From contig DAOWDI010000083.1 in assembly GCA_030639105.1 (NCBI GenBank), positions 1 to 9,257 on the forward strand: a stretch of 9,257 bases of DNA, read 5' to 3'. Source of the stretch: Gammaproteobacteria bacterium (GTDB taxonomy: Bacteria; Pseudomonadota; Gammaproteobacteria; Ga0077536). The notes under the pieces are model-generated. The model made no database searches and had not been told where the DNA came from. It saw only the letters and a program-made list of their open reading frames with translations. Positions 4,848 to 9,257 of the stretch are shown here, one piece after another; positions within the stretch are counted from its first letter, which is position 1; each line of letters begins with the position of its first letter. The position numbers were made by a program, and so were the translations under genes.

Positions 4848-6392
4848 ATGGCCGAAGAAATTCTCGTTAACGTGACACCTCAGGAAACGCGCGTCGCGTC
4901 GATCGAGAATGGTGTTCTACAGGAGGTCGTGGTCGAACGCTGCCGTAATCGCGGCCTGGTCGGCAACATCTATCTCGGCCGCATTAGTCGTGTATTGCCC
5001 GGACTGGGCGCCACATTCCTGGATATCGGCCTCGAACGCACGGGATTTCTTCACATTTCTGACATCGCGCAAGTCCATAAAGACACGGAAACGAATAGTA
5101 CGGATATCGCGATCGAACAGGTGCTGCAAGAAGGACAGCAGTTACTCGTCCAGGTTACGAAGGATCCGCTCGGCAGCAAGGGTGCCCGCCTCAGCACTTT
5201 CTTGAGTATCCCATCGCGCTATCTGGTGTTTATGCCCCATACGACGTCACTTGGGATATCGCAGCGGATCGAGAACGATGACGAAAGACAACGCTTGCGT
5301 GATCTGTTGATCGAACTGGAGCCGGCGTTAGACAGAGTCGAAATAGACTCCTCCGAAACGGCCCCCGCTAGCGCCGCCAATCCTACGCGCACCGAACACG
5401 CTACCCCCCCCGGTAGCGGGGGTTACATCGTGCGAACCGCGGCCGAAGGCGCAACCATTGATGAGATCCGCGATGACATGTTGTTTCTACAGCGGCTGTG
5501 GCAGTCCATCTCGGCCCGCATCGAAGCCGCCGCCGTTCCGTCGGTCATTTATGAGGACCTGCAGCTGGTGTTCCGAACGATCCGCAACCTATCCTCGGAC
5601 CAAACGGCAAAGATCCGCATAGATTCGAAAGAAACCTGCGCCAAAGTCCTCGATTTCGCGCAACAGTTCACGCCTGAGCTCGTTTCGCGGATCGAACACT
5701 ACGCAGAAGAACGACCAATCCTCGATCTGTACTCGATCGAAGATGAGATCCAACGCGCCCTGCAACGCAAGGTCGATCTGAAATCAGGCGGTCATCTGAT
5801 CATCGATCAGACCGAGGCGATGACGACCATCGACGTCAACACCGGAGGATTCGTTGGCCATCGAAACCTCGAGGAGACGATTTTCAAGACCAACCTCGAG
5901 GCGACGCAGACAATCGCACGGCAGCTGAGATTGCGCAACTTGGGCGGGATAATCATTATCGATTTCATCGACATGTCGGACGAAGACCACCAACGACAGG
6001 TACTTCGCGCATTGGAAAAGAGCCTGGACCGAGACCATTCACGGATCACCGTCAGCGAAGTAACATCGCTGGGCCTGGTGCAAATAACACGCAAGCGCAC
6101 ACGTGAGAGTCTCGAGCATGTGTTGTGTGATCAATGCCCGACGTGTGCAGGGCGCGGTTCAATCAAATCCGCCGAGTCGATATGCTATGAAATCTTCAGA
6201 GAAATATTGCGGGAGGCATGGCAATTCGAGGCCAAAAAGCTGCTCGTCGTAGCCTCACAAACCGTTGTCGACATTCTTCTCGACGAAGAATCCACGAGCG
6301 TGGTCGAATTGGAAGCGTTTATCCGCATCCCGATCCGGTTTCAGGTCGAATCGGCCTACACACAGGAACAATACGATGTGGTCCCGTTATAA
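4848..6392 (+). CDS. rng: Ribonuclease G
   Basis: RNase G is a single-strand-specific endoribonuclease of the RNase E/G family; in E. coli it matures the 5' end of 16S rRNA and cuts some mRNAs. The 514-residue product (E. coli 489) has the N-terminal RNase H-like and S1 regions (GNIYLGRISRVLPGLGATF, about 39-57, and GFLHISD, 66-72). The catalytic core has the two metal-binding Asp residues in TTIDVNTGG (D329) and IIIIDFIDM (D372), the phosphate-sensing segment SGGYIVRTAAEG (190-201), and the zinc-link CDQCPTC (C430, C433). The RNase E-type long C-terminal scaffold is absent, which separates it from RNase E. Between RDLL (151-154) and GGYIVRT there are about 28 more residues than in E. coli, rich in Ala, Pro, Thr and Ser. 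The start ATG 4848 gives the usual MAEEILVNVTPQETRVA opening. yhdP follows after nine bases, so the two are likely co-transcribed. Confidence 0.97.
   Translation: MAEEILVNVTPQETRVASIENGVLQEVVVERCRNRGLVGNIYLGRISRVLPGLGATFLDIGLERTGFLHISDIAQVHKDTETNSTDIAIEQVLQEGQQLLVQVTKDPLGSKGARLSTFLSIPSRYLVFMPHTTSLGISQRIENDDERQRLRDLLIELEPALDRVEIDSSETAPASAANPTRTEHATPPGSGGYIVRTAAEGATIDEIRDDMLFLQRLWQSISARIEAAAVPSVIYEDLQLVFRTIRNLSSDQTAKIRIDSKETCAKVLDFAQQFTPELVSRIEHYAEERPILDLYSIEDEIQRALQRKVDLKSGGHLIIDQTEAMTTIDVNTGGFVGHRNLEETIFKTNLEATQTIARQLRLRNLGGIIIIDFIDMSDEDHQRQVLRALEKSLDRDHSRITVSEVTSLGLVQITRKRTRESLEHVLCDQCPTCAGRGSIKSAESICYEIFREILREAWQFEAKKLLVVASQTVVDILLDEESTSVVELEAFIRIPIRFQVESAYTQEQYDVVPL
5399..5418 (+). repeat. 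C8 tract inside a perfect 7-bp hairpin within rng
   Basis: CGCTACC (5399-5405) and GGTAGCG (5412-5418) are exact inverted arms around a loop of six C; together with the stem the C run is eight long (5404-5411). It encodes part of the extra segment of RNase G (Ala-Thr-Pro-Pro-Gly-Ser). Such a run is prone to slippage in replication and to sequencing error, and the hairpin would form in the mRNA. Confidence 0.6.
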
Positions 6393-6401
6393 AGCGAATT
6401 C

Positions 6402-9257
6402 ATGCGTACACTGATTGAACGCTCTATCGGATTGCTGTGGACGATAGCCGCCGCCCTCACCATCGTGGCGGCGATACTGGTCAGCATAATCCGTTTGCTG
6501 CTGCCGCAAATTGACCAGCAGCACGACGCTATCGAAGTTTGGCTCAGCGACATCATCGACAGGCCCGTAGAGTTCGGCGAGGTAAGCGCTTCATGGCACG
6601 GATGGACGCCGACGATCGATGTCGCCGATCTCGTACTATTTACCTCCGATCGTAAGACCGAACTCATACGCTTCGACTATGCGGCGATCGACATCTCGCC
6701 TATAAAATCACTGGGACAGATGGACCTCGTCCCGCGTCGAGTGATCGTCGGCGGCATGCGTATCGCTCTGGAACGCGACTTGAATGGCAATATTTCGGTC
6801 GCGGGAATGCCGCCCAGTCGCTGGCCCGTAGCTCAATGGCTGCTGCAGCAGCAGAGTTTCACCCTGCGCGATGCACGCATCGCTTTTACGGACGCCGCGC
6901 ACGGCCACTCACCCGTACAGCTCTCCGATGTCACGTTGTCCATTGTGCGCGACGCCGAGCAGCGGACGATCGCTGGCACGCTGTACCGCGACGGCGGCGT
7001 AGATGAAAGATACGTCTTCGCGCTGCACGCTACCGGCAATATCCTGGGATCATCATGGGACGGTGATTTATTTGTCGATATTCAACACGGCGAAGCGGGA
7101 CCTACTCTCGCCCTGGCCGGATGGCCCAGCAACCGTATCTCCGGCGGCGAAATCAACGCTAAGATATGGAGCCGGTGGGAGGACGCCAAGCTGCAGCGGG
7201 CGGCGATTGAAACCGAGGGTTCCGCGATACGCATTTCGGGGTCTACCACAAATTTGCTCGAACGCATCGAGGCGGGGGGGATCGCCTTGCGGTTAGCCGA
7301 TGGCTGGTCGTTTGAATTCGACCACTTACGGATCGGCTCCGCGGCAAATCGCGATACAAATATAGCGTTGCGTTGGAGGGAGCGCGGTGGCGAGTCATCA
7401 TTCGTCGCGTTTCGCGCAGACCATATAAGCCTTACCGAACTGGCACCGCTCCTGGCCGATGGCCTCAACGCCGAGGAAGGCGTGTCGTCCGAACTCAGGG
7501 CCATGAATCCGCGCGGCGCACTGAATGACGTACTGGGGGCCATCATAGGGAACGACGAGCGTATTTCGCGCTATTTCGTTGCGGCATCGGTTAACAATCT
7601 GACGGTGGATGAATCCGCCAACGTGCCCGGGATCAGCGGACTCGATTTCGCACTGCGCGCCAATCAAAGCGGCGGTTCCCTGTACGCCGATGAAACCCAT
7701 GGCGTCATGTTGCAAAGTGAGCACTGGCTAGTGCAGCCCATCGAGGTCCAAAAGGTCTCCGGCAGTGTCCGCTGGAGCCGTGCCCTCGACAGTTTGAGCG
7801 TTACTACGGACCAGCTCGAAATCCGCGCGGAAACGATCGACTTTTCTACGCGCGGAAGTCTTACCTGGCACAACGATGCGGGCCCCGATCTAAATCTTGT
7901 TATGCGCATCAACGCCGGCGACCTGGCGCGCCTGCACTTGCTCGTTCCGGTTGGAAAATTGCCGCCCCGCGGTGACAGCTGGCTGCGCAACGCGTTTCGC
8001 TCGGGGCGGTTTGAACCAAGTAGCGTACTTGTACATGGAAATCTTGACAACTTCCCGTTTGACGACGGGAGCGGCACACTTAAAGGCTTATTCGACGTTG
8101 TCGAGGTCGACCTTCAATACGGTTCTAAATGGCCGATAGCGAATGCGGTCGCGGCAACCGTGACGATCGATAATCGCCGCGTTGAGACATCCATTCGCGA
8201 GGGCCGCATCTATCACGCGGATATCGGCGGTTCCACAATCAAGATTCCGGATCTCTTTACTCGTAAAAGAGTCGTGCGCATTCGGGGATCCACCTACCTC
8301 AGGCCTGAAGAACTTGGCATGTTCATTGCGCAAAGCCCGCTCAAGGACACGAAGGCCACGCGTTATAAGGATGTTGATATCGTCAATGGTTTCACTATGA
8401 CCTTGGACATGAACCTCGGGCTCTACCCCGGCAGCGAAAAAGAGGTGCTTGGCCTCATACATTTTGACGACAATCAGATCTATTCCAAGGAGCAAGGGAT
8501 CACTCTCGAGGATGTCACCGGTGACATAAGTTTTACGCGCCACGACTGGTACGGAGAAGGACTTGACGCGGTTTTCGATGGTAACCGCGTCGGTATTGTC
8601 TTGAACGGGGGATTGGACGATCTAAACTACGATACAGAATTTCGCATGACCGGAACTTCTGATACAACGCAACTGTTCAAATACATCAAGCGCTACGCCC
8701 CGATTCTGCGCGCCTGGCTTACTCAGGGAAGCTTCGACGATCCGATTGCGGGCCACCTGCCATGGAAAGCAGTGCTGACGATACCTGAAGCCTCGGAAGA
8801 CGGCGGCACGGCACCGAAGCGCCTGACAATCGAATCCAGTCTTCTGGGCCTGGAGGTTGACTTGCCATGGCCATTCGGAAAGATATCGGCCGAACAGAAA
8901 CCACTCGCAATTCGAATCGAAACGAATCACGCTGGCGATCGCCGGACTCGCGTCGATTTCGGCAGTACCGTCAATATCGAAGTCGATCAAATCCTGCGCG
9001 ACGACGGCACGCTGGAAACGCGACGAGCCGAGATCCTGTTCGGAAAAACTTCACCGCTATTCAATAGCAAACCAGGACTGATAGCCCGCGGACAAATCGA
9101 CCGGCTACCGCTCAACGAGTGGGCGGCTTTTGCCAGGACCGCTGCACAATCCACGGCGAATTTAGGCGCAGATTTCCCGATCAGCTTCGATGTTGATGTC
9201 AAGAGTCTGCAAACGCTGGGGCGAACCTTTCGAGGAGTAAACGTAAAAGGTAAAAAG
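6402..9257 (+). CDS. yhdP: YhdP-family AsmA-like inner-membrane protein, C-terminus beyond window
   Basis: The frame opens at ATG 6402, nine bases after the rng stop, and stays open through the last base (952 codons); E. coli YhdP has about 1266 residues, so roughly the last quarter is missing. Residues about 8-33 form one hydrophobic transmembrane helix (IGLLWTIAAALTIVAAILVS), after which the protein should lie in the periplasm. The following SASWHGWTPTIDVADLVLF (about 64-82) is the usual N-terminal beta motif of the family (DUF3971), and beta-rich stretches follow throughout, with DLPWPFGK at about 819-826 as seen in other members. AsmA-like proteins such as YhdP, TamB and YdbH are thought to bridge the periplasm and move phospholipids to the outer membrane. 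The order rng-yhdP is conserved in many proteobacteria and supports the call. The ribosome site is weak, so translation may be coupled to rng. Confidence 0.93.
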   Translation, partial: MRTLIERSIGLLWTIAAALTIVAAILVSIIRLLLPQIDQQHDAIEVWLSDIIDRPVEFGEVSASWHGWTPTIDVADLVLFTSDRKTELIRFDYAAIDISPIKSLGQMDLVPRRVIVGGMRIALERDLNGNISVAGMPPSRWPVAQWLLQQQSFTLRDARIAFTDAAHGHSPVQLSDVTLSIVRDAEQRTIAGTLYRDGGVDERYVFALHATGNILGSSWDGDLFVDIQHGEAGPTLALAGWPSNRISGGEINAKIWSRWEDAKLQRAAIETEGSAIRISGSTTNLLERIEAGGIALRLADGWSFEFDHLRIGSAANRDTNIALRWRERGGESSFVAFRADHISLTELAPLLADGLNAEEGVSSELRAMNPRGALNDVLGAIIGNDERISRYFVAASVNNLTVDESANVPGISGLDFALRANQSGGSLYADETHGVMLQSEHWLVQPIEVQKVSGSVRWSRALDSLSVTTDQLEIRAETIDFSTRGSLTWHNDAGPDLNLVMRINAGDLARLHLLVPVGKLPPRGDSWLRNAFRSGRFEPSSVLVHGNLDNFPFDDGSGTLKGLFDVVEVDLQYGSKWPIANAVAATVTIDNRRVETSIREGRIYHADIGGSTIKIPDLFTRKRVVRIRGSTYLRPEELGMFIAQSPLKDTKATRYKDVDIVNGFTMTLDMNLGLYPGSEKEVLGLIHFDDNQIYSKEQGITLEDVTGDISFTRHDWYGEGLDAVFDGNRVGIVLNGGLDDLNYDTEFRMTGTSDTTQLFKYIKRYAPILRAWLTQGSFDDPIAGHLPWKAVLTIPEASEDGGTAPKRLTIESSLLGLEVDLPWPFGKISAEQKPLAIRIETNHAGDRRTRVDFGSTVNIEVDQILRDDGTLETRRAEILFGKTSPLFNSKPGLIARGQIDRLPLNEWAAFARTAAQSTANLGADFPISFDVDVKSLQTLGRTFRGVNVKGKK

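Noticed and set aside
7082..7546. Minus-strand open frames within yhdP (also 7664-8077 and 8088-8543)
   Set aside because: They lie opposite an uninterrupted, family-like yhdP reading frame, and none shows domain features.

Overview
The window reads as chromosomal DNA of a Gram-negative proteobacterium, most likely a gammaproteobacterium. The rng-yhdP pair (RNase G followed by an AsmA-like inner-membrane protein) is a gammaproteobacterial/betaproteobacterial arrangement, and the GlcD sequence is close to the Escherichia coli type. The window has two transcriptional halves that diverge at about 4.7-4.85 kb. Everything to the left is on the minus strand and everything to the right is on the plus strand.

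Minus-strand half, read right to left. At 4576-4713 there is a short piece matching the C-terminus of ADP-glucose pyrophosphorylase (GlgC), apparently a gene remnant. Its stop codon overlaps the start of glcD (3119-4576), an almost full-length FAD-dependent glycolate oxidase subunit. After 280 bases with no recognisable gene comes a GlcG/HbpS-family protein (2443-2838). The partner subunits glcE and glcF, normally found with glcD, are absent from this interval. About 450 bases (1991-2442) follow with no assured gene. They contain a 20-bp near-palindrome at 2071-2090 and an open frame that continues in phase after the glcG stop. Then comes a signalling pair: a Ser/Thr protein kinase fused to a C-terminal cyclic-nucleotide-binding domain (647-1990 or slightly shorter), and, 44 bases downstream, a gene for a degenerate receiver-like protein with a long Ser/Pro-rich tail (602 down to the left edge, incomplete). 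The kinase gene is clearly poorer in GC than the metabolic and housekeeping genes.

Plus-strand half. A good sigma70-type promoter (about 4759-4786) precedes rng (4848-6392), and yhdP starts 9 bases after the rng stop (6402 to the right edge, incomplete; 952 codons visible). They are presumably co-transcribed. RNase G carries an extra Pro/Ala/Thr-rich segment encoded by DNA with a run of eight C and a perfect short hairpin. The gene maf, commonly found just before rng, is not there; in its place lie the glgC fragment and glcD on the other strand. This suggests a rearrangement breakpoint immediately upstream of rng.

I do not see phage genes, CRISPR arrays, a convincing insertion sequence or RNA genes. 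The parts most worth a second look are the kinase/CNB plus pseudo-receiver pair, the orphaned glcD-glcG, and the glgC scar.
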